A program made the position numbers and the translations under genes. Below are positions 8,434-16,573 of a DNA stretch of 64,000 nt, one piece after another (positions within the stretch are counted from its first letter, which is position 1; the number at the start of each line of letters is the position of its first letter). The notes under the pieces are model-generated. The model saw only the letters and a list, made by a program, of their open reading frames with translations. It had not been told where the DNA came from and made no database searches. Source of the stretch: Alicyclobacillaceae bacterium I2511 (GTDB lineage Bacteria > Bacillota > Bacilli > Alicyclobacillales > Alicyclobacillaceae); assembly GCA_003584005.1 (NCBI GenBank), contig QXHL01000005.1, forward strand, positions 1 to 64,000. The letters are read 5' to 3'.

Positions 8434-8630
8434 TTCCCACACTCCTCTTGTTTCCCCCGAAAGCCTGGTGAATTTTAAATTGCCTCAATTTAAGTACGGT
8501 CATACACTGCAGAGGTTTCCCTGTATGTATATGCATGTATAGATCTTCATCCGAAATTACATAATAGCCAGGTATTAGAGATGTCTTTAGTTTGATTCAT
8601 TAGTTTAATTTAATGGAGGGAACAAAATTG

Positions 8631-9290
8631 ATGAACAGCACGCAGGGTATGAACCAGGGAAACATGATGATGGTGGGGGCACACGAATTCATCGGCATGA
8701 ATGAAGCGATGGCTGCCAAATCCGCAAAGATTGAGCTACTGTCCGCATTTTCTCAGCAGGCCACAGACCCCAATTTGAGGGCTATGTTTGAACAGCAGGC
8801 CCAACAGGTTTGGCAGAACTATCAGGAAGGCCTGCAACTGATGCAGTCCACCCTTTCTCAGTCAGGAGTGTCTGTTCCTACAGGAAACAATTGGAATGTG
8901 CAAGGACAGGGTGTTAATTCAGTGATTAACAACTTTGGTGGAATAAACACGGGCAATATGCAACCAAAAATCGGTTTGCGGCAACCAAGCTATCCCACGC
9001 CGAATGTTCATGCACAGAACTTGTCAGACCGAACAATGTCTGCAGTTATTTTAAACCTTCATAAGTTTCATGCGGTGGCTTGGTTGCAGTACGCCTTGGA
9101 GTGCACCCGTACTGATTTGCGAAGTTATCTGATGGAAGGTACGTTGATGTGTGACCGTATGGCGTATAACCTCTTTATGCATATGAATCAGAAGGGGGAT
9201 TATCAGGTACCAAAATTAGACGACCATGTTATGAATACAATGGTCCAGGCTTACAGTGCTGGCCAAGTCCCACAGGTTCCCATGATGTAA
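8631..9290 (+). CDS. CotF-like spore coat protein
   Basis: 219 residues from the ATG at 8631, preceded by GGAGGG at 10 bases; a TTG just before it is also possible. The N-terminal part (about residues 15-75) is a helical segment, FIGMNEAMAAKSAKIELLSAF. A Gly/Asn/Gln-rich linker with several methionines follows. The C-terminal part (from about 130) reads LSDRTMSAVILNLHKFHAVAWLQYALEC and LRSYLMEGTLMCDRMAYNLFMHMNQKG, as in the CotF family of coat proteins. Expected in the mother cell at late sporulation. The 197 bases upstream hold no sigma-K or sigma-E promoter I can call with confidence. Confidence 0.85.
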   Translation: MNSTQGMNQGNMMMVGAHEFIGMNEAMAAKSAKIELLSAFSQQATDPNLRAMFEQQAQQVWQNYQEGLQLMQSTLSQSGVSVPTGNNWNVQGQGVNSVINNFGGINTGNMQPKIGLRQPSYPTPNVHAQNLSDRTMSAVILNLHKFHAVAWLQYALECTRTDLRSYLMEGTLMCDRMAYNLFMHMNQKGDYQVPKLDDHVMNTMVQAYSAGQVPQVPMM

Positions 9291-9304
9291 TTTAGGCCAA
9301 TCAT

Positions 9305-9355
9305 ATACCCCGCTTCCTATGCCGGATGCTGATTCCGGGGTGTGAAGCGGGGTAT
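9305..9355 (+). terminator. Long inverted repeat after the coat gene, probable terminator
   Basis: Perfect 12-base arms ATACCCCGCTTC (9305-9316) and GAAGCGGGGTAT (9344-9355) enclose a 27-base loop that starts 15 bases after the stop codon. The T tract is poor (TTGTGTCTT), so termination is probable but not certain. Confidence 0.65.
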
Positions 9356-9544
9356 TTGTGTCTTCTGGGCCAAATTTAGACCTCCGCCTACCACTTTTCC
9401 CACGGTTTTCGATATTCTACATGCAATCCCCGGGGTGTAACCCTGTTGGGTGTAGTACTGCAAATATGAGTGGAGTCTGTCTCTGACTAAGACTTTATTT
9501 CTTTGGCAGACATAGACTAGAACTTTCTCCAACACTCTCCACAT
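9317..9544 (-). CDS. Possible small hypothetical protein (weak)
   Basis: A 75-codon frame fills most of the 354-base gap between two plus-strand genes. Its centre, YLQYYTQQGYTPGIACRISKTVGKVVGGG, looks like a helical protein segment. However, the ATG has no ribosome site and the 3' end runs into the loop of the coat-gene terminator. A well placed AGAGGAG and ATG about 40 bases further upstream (near 9583) open a different frame, so a broken remnant with one frameshift is possible. No family recognised. It may be chance. Confidence 0.2.
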   Translation of the reverse strand: MWRVLEKVLVYVCQRNKVLVRDRLHSYLQYYTQQGYTPGIACRISKTVGKVVGGGLNLAQKTQIPRFTPRNQHPA

Positions 9545-9644
9545 ATTCTTTGAGAAAGAATGTTTCTGAGGGTTTTCTGCATACCAAATAATTCTCCTCT
9601 TATGGGGACCCGTTGTAAAAAGTCTTAGGAGGGAGGTAGGAACG

Positions 9645-10817
9645 GTGACGATTGCCGTGAATCAGCTGTGGTTATATGCGGCTACATCGAATGACTACGC
9701 TATGGCCCTAGGTGCGGCGGGGGCCATGGGGGTGCCTTTGAATCAGGTTACAGGGAACTTTAGCAAAGCGTGGACAGTGGTCAGCACTGGCCAGGCGTGT
9801 GTGATTGCGGTGGGGGGGGCGGCACTGAACGCCCTGTATTACAATCCCTGTGGGTGGGAGAATCCATCCCATCAAGTTGGCGGACATACACCATTTTCTA
9901 TGTTGTCTCGTCCAGTGATGTCTTTACCTGGTCAAAATTTATTTGTGAATGCCGCTGGCGTGTCTGCGATAGACACATTACGTCTGGCGGTAGCTTTCAC
10001 TTATGCTGCTATTAATGGACAATTGTCAACATACCTTTTGCAATATCCTGCACCTATTGCTCCCACAGAGCGATGTGTGGGCAATTTATCGGTGACCTGC
10101 CCATGCATGTCAGGGCAGCCTGCAATCCTATCTCCTACGGGTCCCAAACAGGTAGCTGCACAATCCACACCCTATTGGGGAGTGGATTGTGCAGCTGCAG
10201 TGACGGCAACATTTTTTGATTGTATTGTGCGGCACTATGGTGTGCCACAGGTTTGGGGCAGGTATATCAATCAGGTTCCCGGGGTCTGCGACGGGTTGAC
10301 TGTCGCGGAGGGAAATTTATTGCACAGTCACGGCGTGAAGGTTTTGCCCATTTATAATGGATTTGCATCGGCTGTGGGGACACAAAGTGGCCAGCAGGCA
10401 GCTTTTGCCGCAATACAACGGGCGAGAGACCTTGGCATTCCCACAAAAACGCCCATTTTTGCAGATATCGAAGTGAATTATGCCGTGGATGGAGAATGGA
10501 TTTTGGCTTGGGTAAAAGCAATCATGGGTGCGGACTACCATGCAGGAATATATGCCAACCCCATCACGGGGCCTTTCTCAAGTGCGTACTGCCAGGCGCT
10601 CGCCCAATTCACCGAACTAGCAAGTCAATTGCTGATTTGGAGCAATGAGAGGGAGCCTGGAATTTCGTCCAGGTCCACGGTTCCAGCGTGGAATCCAGCC
10701 AAACCATCCTGTGCTTCGACGGTGGTTGCCTGGCAGTATGGAGAAAATGGAAGTCTCTGTCCACAGGGGATTGACACCGACTTGTTTTTGCCAAGTCTTT
10801 ATCAACAACTTTGGTAA
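9645..10817 (+). CDS. DUF1906 glycoside-hydrolase-like protein with unknown N-terminal domain
   Basis: 390 residues from a GTG 8 bases after AGGAGGGAGG. Residues about 175-390 match the DUF1906 (Rv2525c-like) barrel: YWGVDCAAAVT, VWGRYINQVPGVCDGLT, LLHSHGVKVLPIYNGF, AAIQRARDLGIP, IFADIEVNYAVDGEWILAW, HAGIYANP, LLIWSNE and VAWQYGE. The acidic FADIE and WQYG elements are those of GH25-like folds, suggesting cell-wall or spore-cortex glycan as target (inference). Residues 1-150 form a separate domain (LWLYAATSNDYAMALGAAGA, GQACVIAVGGAALNALYY) that I do not recognise. No signal peptide. Next to a coat gene, so a spore role is plausible. Confidence 0.75.
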   Translation: MTIAVNQLWLYAATSNDYAMALGAAGAMGVPLNQVTGNFSKAWTVVSTGQACVIAVGGAALNALYYNPCGWENPSHQVGGHTPFSMLSRPVMSLPGQNLFVNAAGVSAIDTLRLAVAFTYAAINGQLSTYLLQYPAPIAPTERCVGNLSVTCPCMSGQPAILSPTGPKQVAAQSTPYWGVDCAAAVTATFFDCIVRHYGVPQVWGRYINQVPGVCDGLTVAEGNLLHSHGVKVLPIYNGFASAVGTQSGQQAAFAAIQRARDLGIPTKTPIFADIEVNYAVDGEWILAWVKAIMGADYHAGIYANPITGPFSSAYCQALAQFTELASQLLIWSNEREPGISSRSTVPAWNPAKPSCASTVVAWQYGENGSLCPQGIDTDLFLPSLYQQLW

Positions 10818-10862
10818 AAATAATTGTTCAAAACCCGCATGGTTTGTAGTCAACCCTAAACA

Positions 10863-10891
10863 GGGTAATTCAGAAAATCACCAAATTACCC
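10863..10891. terminator. Stem-loop between convergent genes, possible terminator
   Basis: Arms GGGTAATT (10863-10870) and AATTACCC (10884-10891) enclose 13 bases, midway between the DUF1906 gene and the oppositely oriented CoA-binding gene. There is no T run on either side, so termination is only a guess. Confidence 0.35.
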
Positions 10892-10939
10892 TAAACGGGG
10901 AGAATATTTAGAAACCGTTCAACCCTGGTTAGGCCATGG

Positions 10940-11362
10940 CTATGGACGATTGTACACAAGAACGCTGTGCATCACCATGAGACAGGCGTCCATAATAATA
11001 GTTTTGTCATGACGTTTTGCCAGTTCAGCGGCTTCTTCATTGTACACGCCTTCCTGGGCCCAAATGATGGGCGCTGAGATTTGCACAGCTTGTTTCACTA
11101 CGTCGAGTAGTGCATCACTTTGTCGAAATACATCTACAATGTCTACAGGATAAGGAATATCGAGCAATGTGGGGTAAGATTTTTCGCCCAAAACTTCTGG
11201 AACCTTGGGATTCACCGGAATGACACGGTATCCACGACGTTGCATCTCGGCCGCAACCGAGTGGCTGCTGCGTTCTGGGTCTGGTGACAGGCCTACCACC
11301 GCAATGGTGTGGGCTGATCTCAATATTTTTGCCATTTCCTCTTGTGTGGGGTTTTGAAACAT
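10940..11362 (-). CDS. CoA-binding domain protein (YccU family)
   Basis: 140 residues, the normal length of this single-domain family. A Rossmann-type nucleotide fold starts at IAVVGLSPDPERSSHSVAAEMQRRGYRVIPVNPK and continues with YPTLLDIPYPVDIVDVFR and PIIWAQEGVYNEEAAELA. The family resembles the CoA-binding part of succinyl-CoA synthetase but lacks the ligase half. The ligand and biological role are not established. The ribosome site is weak (GCAGGTG). Monocistronic by position. Confidence 0.88.
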   Translation of the reverse strand: MFQNPTQEEMAKILRSAHTIAVVGLSPDPERSSHSVAAEMQRRGYRVIPVNPKVPEVLGEKSYPTLLDIPYPVDIVDVFRQSDALLDVVKQAVQISAPIIWAQEGVYNEEAAELAKRHDKTIIMDACLMVMHSVLVYNRP

Positions 11363-11477
11363 CCGCTACACCTGCTTTCTTAAGCAGTTCTGCGGAACTT
11401 TGTTTAGCCCCGCGAGAACGGTTTCTTTTATAGCATAATCTATTCGGACGGATGTGCAAAGTGACTGTTGAAAGATT

Positions 11478-11516
11478 GAAAGCCCCCTGCCCACAAGAAC
11501 GGACGGGGAGGCTTTC
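11478..11516 (-). terminator. Probable terminator of the small membrane protein gene
   Basis: Arms GAAAGCC (11478-11484) and GGCTTTC (11510-11516), with further G/C-rich pairing inside, lie 53 bases beyond the stop of the minus-strand gene at 11569. T-rich bases follow in that direction (CAATCTTTC). Confidence 0.55.
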
Positions 11517-11568
11517 GAATCAAAGTGACAACAGTGTTTTATTAGAAAGCATTCTTATTCATAGAACC

Positions 11569-11883
11569 TCAGGAACTGCTGGGACTCTCGTAGTAGGAAC
11601 TGCCCATTGTGCCTGGCATATTCATGGACCCTGGCATACCCATAGTGCCTGGCATTGTCGTCGTCCCGGGAACGGTGCCCATCATGCCTGTGCCACCCAT
11701 GGCGACATTCATCATGGGGTAGTGCAGGGTGTGTGGGTGGTAAGGGTGTGTCTTATACTTGACCGCAGTGACCATGGGTACCTCTGCACCCATAGGGTAA
11801 CCGGGAACAAGCAGGAAAAACAGTACAAAAATAATCAGAAATACTACTGCCCAGCGCGTGTAGCCTCCGAAAGCTCCTGTCAT
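11569..11883 (-). CDS. Small single-pass membrane protein with Met/Gly/Pro-rich tail
   Basis: 104 residues with a strong GGAGGAGGG site before the ATG. One membrane helix (WAVVFLIIFVLFFLLVPGYP) follows a short Gly-rich start. The rest is exposed and repetitive, rich in Met, Gly, Pro and Thr, with GTMGMPGSMNMPGTMGS near the end. The layout recalls short YjcZ-like sporulation membrane proteins, but the tail is different. No function can be assigned; the neighbourhood of coat and envelope genes suggests a sporulation role (inference). Confidence 0.75.
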   Translation of the reverse strand: MTGAFGGYTRWAVVFLIIFVLFFLLVPGYPMGAEVPMVTAVKYKTHPYHPHTLHYPMMNVAMGGTGMMGTVPGTTTMPGTMGMPGSMNMPGTMGSSYYESPSSS

Positions 11884-11988
11884 GGTTCATCCCTCCTCCT
11901 GAGATACCCCATTCAATGCCAGGACAAATGTCCGCAGGCACTGACATTCGCGGAGAAATAATGATTTGTAACAGGTGTATTGACTGGG

Positions 11989-12017
11989 ATGACAAATCCA
12001 GCGAAGTCCAGTATACT
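11989..12017 (+). promoter_or_regulatory. Sigma-A-type promoter of argCBD
   Basis: -35 ATGACA (11989-11994) and -10 TATACT (12012-12017) are separated by 17 bases. This would put the transcript start at about 12024, 40 bases before the argC start codon and next to the ARG-box-like site. Confidence 0.7.
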
Positions 12018-12029
12018 TTGGATGGTTAA

Positions 12030-12047
12030 ACCGAATTAAAATGCAAA
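12030..12047 (+). promoter_or_regulatory. ARG-box-like ArgR/AhrC site before argC
   Basis: ACCGAATTAAAATGCAAA matches 8 of the 10 fixed positions of the consensus TGAAT-4W-ATTCA. It lies just downstream of the predicted transcript start, where binding would block the argC promoter. A second, better site lies upstream of the argA-like gene. Confidence 0.5.
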
Positions 12048-12064
12048 AACGGGGATGTTTATTC

Positions 12065-13105
12065 ATGAAGGAAACCAAAGTTGCTGTGGGTGTGGTGGGT
12101 GCAACAGGGTACAGTGGTATGGAATTGGTGCGCTTGTTGTCTTCACACCCGCGAGTGAATTTAACCTACGTGGCGGGACATGGGGAATCTGTGGTTTCTC
12201 TAGCAGAGAAATTGCCACAATTCGTCTCACTGCCATCTCTGAATTTGGAGCCTTTTGATGTTGAAGTGGCAGCTAAGCGATGTGAGGTTGTTTTCGTTGC
12301 CCTTCCATCCGGCACTGCTGGAGCAGTCGCGGTTGCCCTGTGGAATAAAGGGTGTGTGGTGATTGATCTGTCAGGAGACCTCCGTCTGCCCCAAGACCAG
12401 TATGTGCAGTGGTATCACCTTCCGGCGGTCGCTGCAGAGGCACAAAAACAAGCGGTGTATGGTTTGACGGAGTGGCACCGCCGGGAAGTATCATCGGCGA
12501 ACTTGATTGCTAATCCTGGTTGCTATGCAACGGCTGCAATTTTAGCATTGCGCCCACTGTTAGATCTCGATTTGCCACTGCGACGGGGGGCCGTGGTGGT
12601 GGACGCGAAATCAGGAGTCTCTGGTGCGGGGCGTAAGCCTGTACAGGCTTTTCAATTAGCGGAATTAAGTGACAACTTTTACGCTTATAAAGTAGGCCAA
12701 CATCAGCACACCCCAGAAATCGAGGCGGAATTGTCTGGGCTCAGTCCCCTGTTACTAAATACACAATTGTTGCCCATTGCTCGAGGTATTTTTGTGTGTG
12801 CCTATGTTCCTTTTGAACAAGGGGTAGACGAAGCCGTTTTCCATTCCCTTTATGCGAGGGCTTATGAAGGAGAAAAATTTATAACAGTCTTGCCACCGGG
12901 TCAGGTCCCACAATTGAAGCATGTGCTAGGCAGCAATGCATGCCACGTGGGGCTGAACTTCGATTCACGTAGTCGTGTATTACAGGTATTCAGTGTTCTC
13001 GACAATTTGCAAAAGGGTGCTGCTGGGCAAGCCGTGCAAAACATGAATGTGCGCATGGGCTGGCTGGAGGATACAGGATTGTCTGTTCTGTCAATGTTTC
13101 CTTAA
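12065..13105 (+). CDS. argC: N-acetyl-gamma-glutamyl-phosphate reductase
   Basis: 346 residues from the ATG at 12065, 10 bases after GGGG; an ATG 8 codons earlier has no ribosome site. It reduces N-acetylglutamyl phosphate with NADPH, the third step of arginine synthesis. Seen: the nucleotide-binding VGVVGATGYSGMELVRLL, the catalytic cysteine at residue 153 in ANPGCYATA, SGVSGAGRKP, and the HQHTPEIE histidine. First gene of argC-argB-argD with a promoter and ARG-box-like site in front. The gene usually next, argJ, is absent here. Confidence 0.96.
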   Translation: MKETKVAVGVVGATGYSGMELVRLLSSHPRVNLTYVAGHGESVVSLAEKLPQFVSLPSLNLEPFDVEVAAKRCEVVFVALPSGTAGAVAVALWNKGCVVIDLSGDLRLPQDQYVQWYHLPAVAAEAQKQAVYGLTEWHRREVSSANLIANPGCYATAAILALRPLLDLDLPLRRGAVVVDAKSGVSGAGRKPVQAFQLAELSDNFYAYKVGQHQHTPEIEAELSGLSPLLLNTQLLPIARGIFVCAYVPFEQGVDEAVFHSLYARAYEGEKFITVLPPGQVPQLKHVLGSNACHVGLNFDSRSRVLQVFSVLDNLQKGAAGQAVQNMNVRMGWLEDTGLSVLSMFP

Positions 13106-13121
13106 AGAGAGGAGCCTGTTC

Positions 13122-13958
13122 ATGTCGCAACTGGTGGTGTTGAAAATTGGCGGCAGCCTAGGCAATCAAACCTTAGACGTGTTGGCAGAGGCTGTGCGGG
13201 CAATTCTTGCCCGGAAGGAATTGCCCGTGGTGGTGCATGGCGGGGGGCCTCGAATTTCTCGGGCCCTGCGGGAGAAAAATCTGGAACTACCCTTTGTCCA
13301 AGGACAACGATTGACGACTGCCGCTGCCGTCCCAGTAATTCAGCAGGTTTTGGAACAGGAAATTAACGGTGAAATTGTTTTTGGGTTAAGGAATCGAGGT
13401 GTGAGTGCACAAGGACTTTTCGGATCTGCGGGTCTTTTGCAAGCACAACCTTTGCTTGGGATGGAACGTACCGCAGGCGTAGGCCGGGTGGACTTGTCTG
13501 TGCTCAGACCTCTTTTAAATTCACCACAAGCAGTGGTGATTGCACCATTAGCCACAAATGCTGTGGGGGATGTGTATAACGTAAACGCCGATACGGCGGC
13601 GGCCGCCATTGCGGCTGCCCTGCCAGCATCTAAATTGGTCTTGCTCACAGATGTGCCCGGCATTTACGTGGATTACCCCAACGGCGACATGCTTACAGAT
13701 ACTGATTCGGACCAGTTGTGGGACTTGTTGCAGCAGGGTCGATTTGCGCAAGGTATGTATCCAAAAGTGCAGGCCGTGCTAGCATCTTTAGAAGCTGGGG
13801 TAAAAGAATGTTTCGTGGTTCACGGTGGCGACCTTGCGGCACTAACATGGGCCCTGGCAGATAATTTTCAGGGGGGACCTGCACGGGGAACCCGCATTTG
13901 TCAGCAGCAGCAGACAGCGATATTTGAAAAAATGGAGGCGGAACAGTCGCATGCATGA
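13122..13958 (+). CDS. argB: Acetylglutamate kinase
   Basis: 278 residues from the ATG at 13122, after GAGAGGAG. It phosphorylates N-acetylglutamate with ATP. Motifs: LKIGGSLG at the start (phosphate binding), VVHGGGPRIS, VNADTAAAAIA and LLTDVPGIY, with EAGVKECFVVHGG near the end. The long N-terminal helix of arginine-inhibited hexameric kinases is missing, so feedback inhibition is not predicted from sequence. It starts 16 bases after argC and overlaps argD by 8 bases. Confidence 0.95.
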   Translation: MSQLVVLKIGGSLGNQTLDVLAEAVRAILARKELPVVVHGGGPRISRALREKNLELPFVQGQRLTTAAAVPVIQQVLEQEINGEIVFGLRNRGVSAQGLFGSAGLLQAQPLLGMERTAGVGRVDLSVLRPLLNSPQAVVIAPLATNAVGDVYNVNADTAAAAIAAALPASKLVLLTDVPGIYVDYPNGDMLTDTDSDQLWDLLQQGRFAQGMYPKVQAVLASLEAGVKECFVVHGGDLAALTWALADNFQGGPARGTRICQQQQTAIFEKMEAEQSHA

Positions 13959-15126
13959 AACAAAATCGGATGTATATAACGGCCTGCCGGCGGACATGTT
14001 GCAAAGCAGTCGTTCTGTGATGGGCAACTATGGAACGCGTGGACTTTGTATGCAGCGGGGCGAAGGGGTGTATCTGTACGATGTGCAGGGTCGTCGTTAC
14101 TTGGATTTTACGGCGGGAATTGCGGTGTGCGTCTTGGGTCACGCACATCCACAGATCACTGCAACCCTAGTGGAACAGGCGGGGACCCTGATTCACTGCT
14201 CAAATTTGTATGAAAATACGCAACAAAACCGTTTGGCCACTCGTTTGGCAGAGTTGTCCGGATTGGACAAGGCCTTCTTTTGTAATTCAGGGACAGAAGC
14301 CAATGAGGCGGCCATCAAATTAGCCCGGCGGTATGCCTATCTCAAGGGTCAACAAAACAGAACCAAGATAGTTTCGTTGCCCCGGGCATTTCATGGGCGC
14401 ACGCTTGGCTCTTTGTCTATTACGCCAAAAGCTGCCTATCAGGAGGGCTATCAACCACTGTTACCCGGATGTGATTGGGCCTCTACTCTTACTGAAACTT
14501 TAGAACATATTGATAAGGATACGGCGGCTTGTTTTGTAGAAGTGGTGCAAGGTGAAGGTGGCGTACATTCGCTGGAGGTTGATTTTCTGCGGGCAATCGA
14601 AAATCGCTGTCACGAAGCGGGTGCACTGTTGGTGGTGGATGAGGTACAAACTGGCGTGGGTCGAACAGGCAGCTTTTTTGCATTCGAGCGTGTGGGATTA
14701 CACCCAGATGTGGTCACAATGGCCAAGGGGTTGGCTAACGGAGTACCGGTGGGGGCTGTACTGGCGCGCCAGGAGGTGGCTGATGCATTTACTCCAGGTA
14801 GCCATGGTTCCACTTTTGGCGGCAACCCCCTGGCCATGGCGGTGGCCAACACAGTCGTTGATATTGTGGCACAGCCCACTTTTCTTGAGCATGTTCGAGA
14901 GGTGGGAGATTATCTGTCCACAAAACTGCAATCTCTCGGCGATGAGGTAAGTGGCATCGGATTAATGCAAGGAATGACAGTCCCCGATGCCAAGTCTTTT
15001 GTCGCAAAAGCGGCAGAACATGGGGTGTTGCTCACGGCGGTGGGGAATACGCGGGTTCGTTTTGTGCCCCCTCTGATTGTACAGTCTCAACACGTGGATG
15101 AACTGGCACAAATTTTGGCCCAGTAA
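13951..15126 (+). CDS. argD: Acetylornithine aminotransferase
   Basis: 391 residues from the ATG at 13951, preceded by GGAGG and lying inside the end of argB. A class III PLP aminotransferase that makes N-acetylornithine from the semialdehyde with glutamate. Motifs: YLDFTAGIAVCVLGHAHP, FFCNSGTEANEAAIKLAR, FHGRTLGSLS, VDEVQTGVGRTG, the PLP lysine in TMAKGLANGVPVGA, and GSHGSTFGGNPLA. Last gene of the argCBD operon. Members of this family can also act in lysine synthesis. Confidence 0.95.
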   Translation: MHETKSDVYNGLPADMLQSSRSVMGNYGTRGLCMQRGEGVYLYDVQGRRYLDFTAGIAVCVLGHAHPQITATLVEQAGTLIHCSNLYENTQQNRLATRLAELSGLDKAFFCNSGTEANEAAIKLARRYAYLKGQQNRTKIVSLPRAFHGRTLGSLSITPKAAYQEGYQPLLPGCDWASTLTETLEHIDKDTAACFVEVVQGEGGVHSLEVDFLRAIENRCHEAGALLVVDEVQTGVGRTGSFFAFERVGLHPDVVTMAKGLANGVPVGAVLARQEVADAFTPGSHGSTFGGNPLAMAVANTVVDIVAQPTFLEHVREVGDYLSTKLQSLGDEVSGIGLMQGMTVPDAKSFVAKAAEHGVLLTAVGNTRVRFVPPLIVQSQHVDELAQILAQ

Positions 15127-15172
15127 TTACACCTATTAGTTAAAGTGCTTGTCCGGAAGTAATACACGGTTC

Positions 15173-16105
15173 TCAGATTAGCAAGTCTTCATCCTCTTTA
15201 GGCCACATTTGTGTCTGTTCAATGAGATATTCCTGGAATTTTCGCGGGAAAGCTGGCAAACGCCGGTCACCGCGCCAAATGAGGCCGATGTCTCGAGCCA
15301 ATGCTGGGGAGGTGTCGGCCAGTTGCAAACGGTCCAGCTGTGTCTCTAACGCCACTGTGCGGGCGGACACCAAAGAAATTCCAAAACCCGCCTGTACAAA
15401 TCCGACAATAGCCAATACACTTTTGAGTTCAAACATCACTCGCGGTTGAAAACCGCTGTCTAAGGCGGCTCGGAACAAAGCGTCCCGTAGACCGTAGTCA
15501 GGTTCCATGGTAATGAATGTCTGTTCTTGAAGTTGTGATAGAGTCACCGGGTTGGGCAGCGGGGGAGCATCAACAGGTGCAATAATTACCAGACGCTCCC
15601 GCCATAGCCGGGCCACTGACAAGGAAGGTTCACTGATGGGCAAATCCAACACTGCCAGATGTAAGTCCCCAGTTTGTACGCGCCGAATGAGTTCTCGCGT
15701 GCTCGCCTGTACGACGCCAATATCTGCACGGAGTTCATCTTTTCCTGGTTTTAGTTGTTCAGATTGGAGAAAGGTGCGCAAAATGGCAGGCACATAGTCA
15801 TGTGCGAGCGTGGGTAAAACGCCTATCCGGAGCTGTAGAGAACGGTTGCGGACGGTGTGCAGTGCTTCTTCGGCGTCCTGTACCTCATGGATAACTTTGA
15901 GGGCGTGGTGCCGCAAAAGTTTTCCAGCCTCTGTTAAAGTAACCCCACCAGGAGTACGGTGAAATAGCGTTTGCCCGGTTTCTATTTCCAGGGATTTTAT
16001 GACTTGACTGACGGCTGGCTGACTGATGCGCAAAAATTGCGCCGCGCGTGTCACGTTGCCGTGGTCTGCCACTGCCAGAAAATACTCTAAAGCGCGAATT
16101 TCCAT
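15173..16105 (-). CDS. LysR family transcriptional regulator
   Basis: 310 residues from the ATG at 16105, after GGGAGG; the frame can be extended but without a ribosome site. An N-terminal winged helix-turn-helix (residues 1-60, ALEYFLAVADHGNVTRAAQF and SQPAVSQVIKSLE) precedes a periplasmic-binding-like effector domain (about 90-295). It is read away from two small membrane proteins, with 111 bases between start codons, so it probably controls them and itself, as LysR regulators usually do (inference). The effector is unknown. Confidence 0.93.
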   Translation of the reverse strand: MEIRALEYFLAVADHGNVTRAAQFLRISQPAVSQVIKSLEIETGQTLFHRTPGGVTLTEAGKLLRHHALKVIHEVQDAEEALHTVRNRSLQLRIGVLPTLAHDYVPAILRTFLQSEQLKPGKDELRADIGVVQASTRELIRRVQTGDLHLAVLDLPISEPSLSVARLWRERLVIIAPVDAPPLPNPVTLSQLQEQTFITMEPDYGLRDALFRAALDSGFQPRVMFELKSVLAIVGFVQAGFGISLVSARTVALETQLDRLQLADTSPALARDIGLIWRGDRRLPAFPRKFQEYLIEQTQMWPKEDEDLLI

Positions 16106-16138
16106 GTCTTTTCCCTCCCCGTCCATTATAACAAATAC

Positions 16139-16154
16139 TTATGATCAATAATAA
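16139..16154. promoter_or_regulatory. Possible LysR operator between divergent genes
   Basis: TTAT (16139-16142) and ATAA (16151-16154) are inverted around 8 bases, an arrangement of the T-N11-A kind favoured by LysR proteins. It lies just upstream of a TATAAT-like -10 (minus strand, near 16131) for the regulator gene. Confidence 0.35.
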
Positions 16155-16216
16155 AGTTCTCGTCTTTGACGCCCTCGGTGTACGGGAATATCATCGTGGT
16201 TGTGGAGGCGATTGAA

Positions 16217-16561
16217 ATGGATCTTATATTGATAAAATTTATTATAGGTGGCCTCGTTATTACGGGTGTGACGGTATTGGCGAATCGTTTGGGGGGCAGA
16301 GTCGGAGGTATTCTTTCTGGGTTTCCAGCTATTTTTATGACCGCTTTAGTGATGCAGGCTTGGGGCAGTGTGGGGGCCGCGCCGGATGCTCGTCTCACCG
16401 CCATGGTGACAGCGAGTTTGGGTGCTGTTGGAGCAAACTTGGTGATGGTCTGGGTGGCACCGAAGGCGATTGTTCGACTGCGCTTTGATCGGGCTCTGTT
16501 TGCCATGGTAGGAATTTGGTTGGCCGTGTCCGGGTTCACTGCGGTGGTTTTGCAGATCTAA
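16217..16561 (+). CDS. Small membrane protein, DUF3147-like (first of a pair)
   Basis: 114 residues from the ATG at 16217, 8 bases after GGAGG. Four hydrophobic segments are visible, beginning LIKFIIGGLVITGVTVLANRLGG, then GFPAIFMTALVMQAWG, VTASLGAVGANLVMVWVAP and LFAMVGIWLAVSGFTAVVLQI. The GG-x-x-(L/V)-x-x-(V/A) opening and the FPA motif recur in its neighbour, so the two are paralogs. I relate them to DUF3147-type proteins, which have no settled function. Pairs like this often form hetero-oligomeric transporters (inference). It ends 12 bases before the second gene. Confidence 0.7.
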   Translation: MDLILIKFIIGGLVITGVTVLANRLGGRVGGILSGFPAIFMTALVMQAWGSVGAAPDARLTAMVTASLGAVGANLVMVWVAPKAIVRLRFDRALFAMVGIWLAVSGFTAVVLQI

Positions 16562-16573
16562 AATGAGGAGTGG

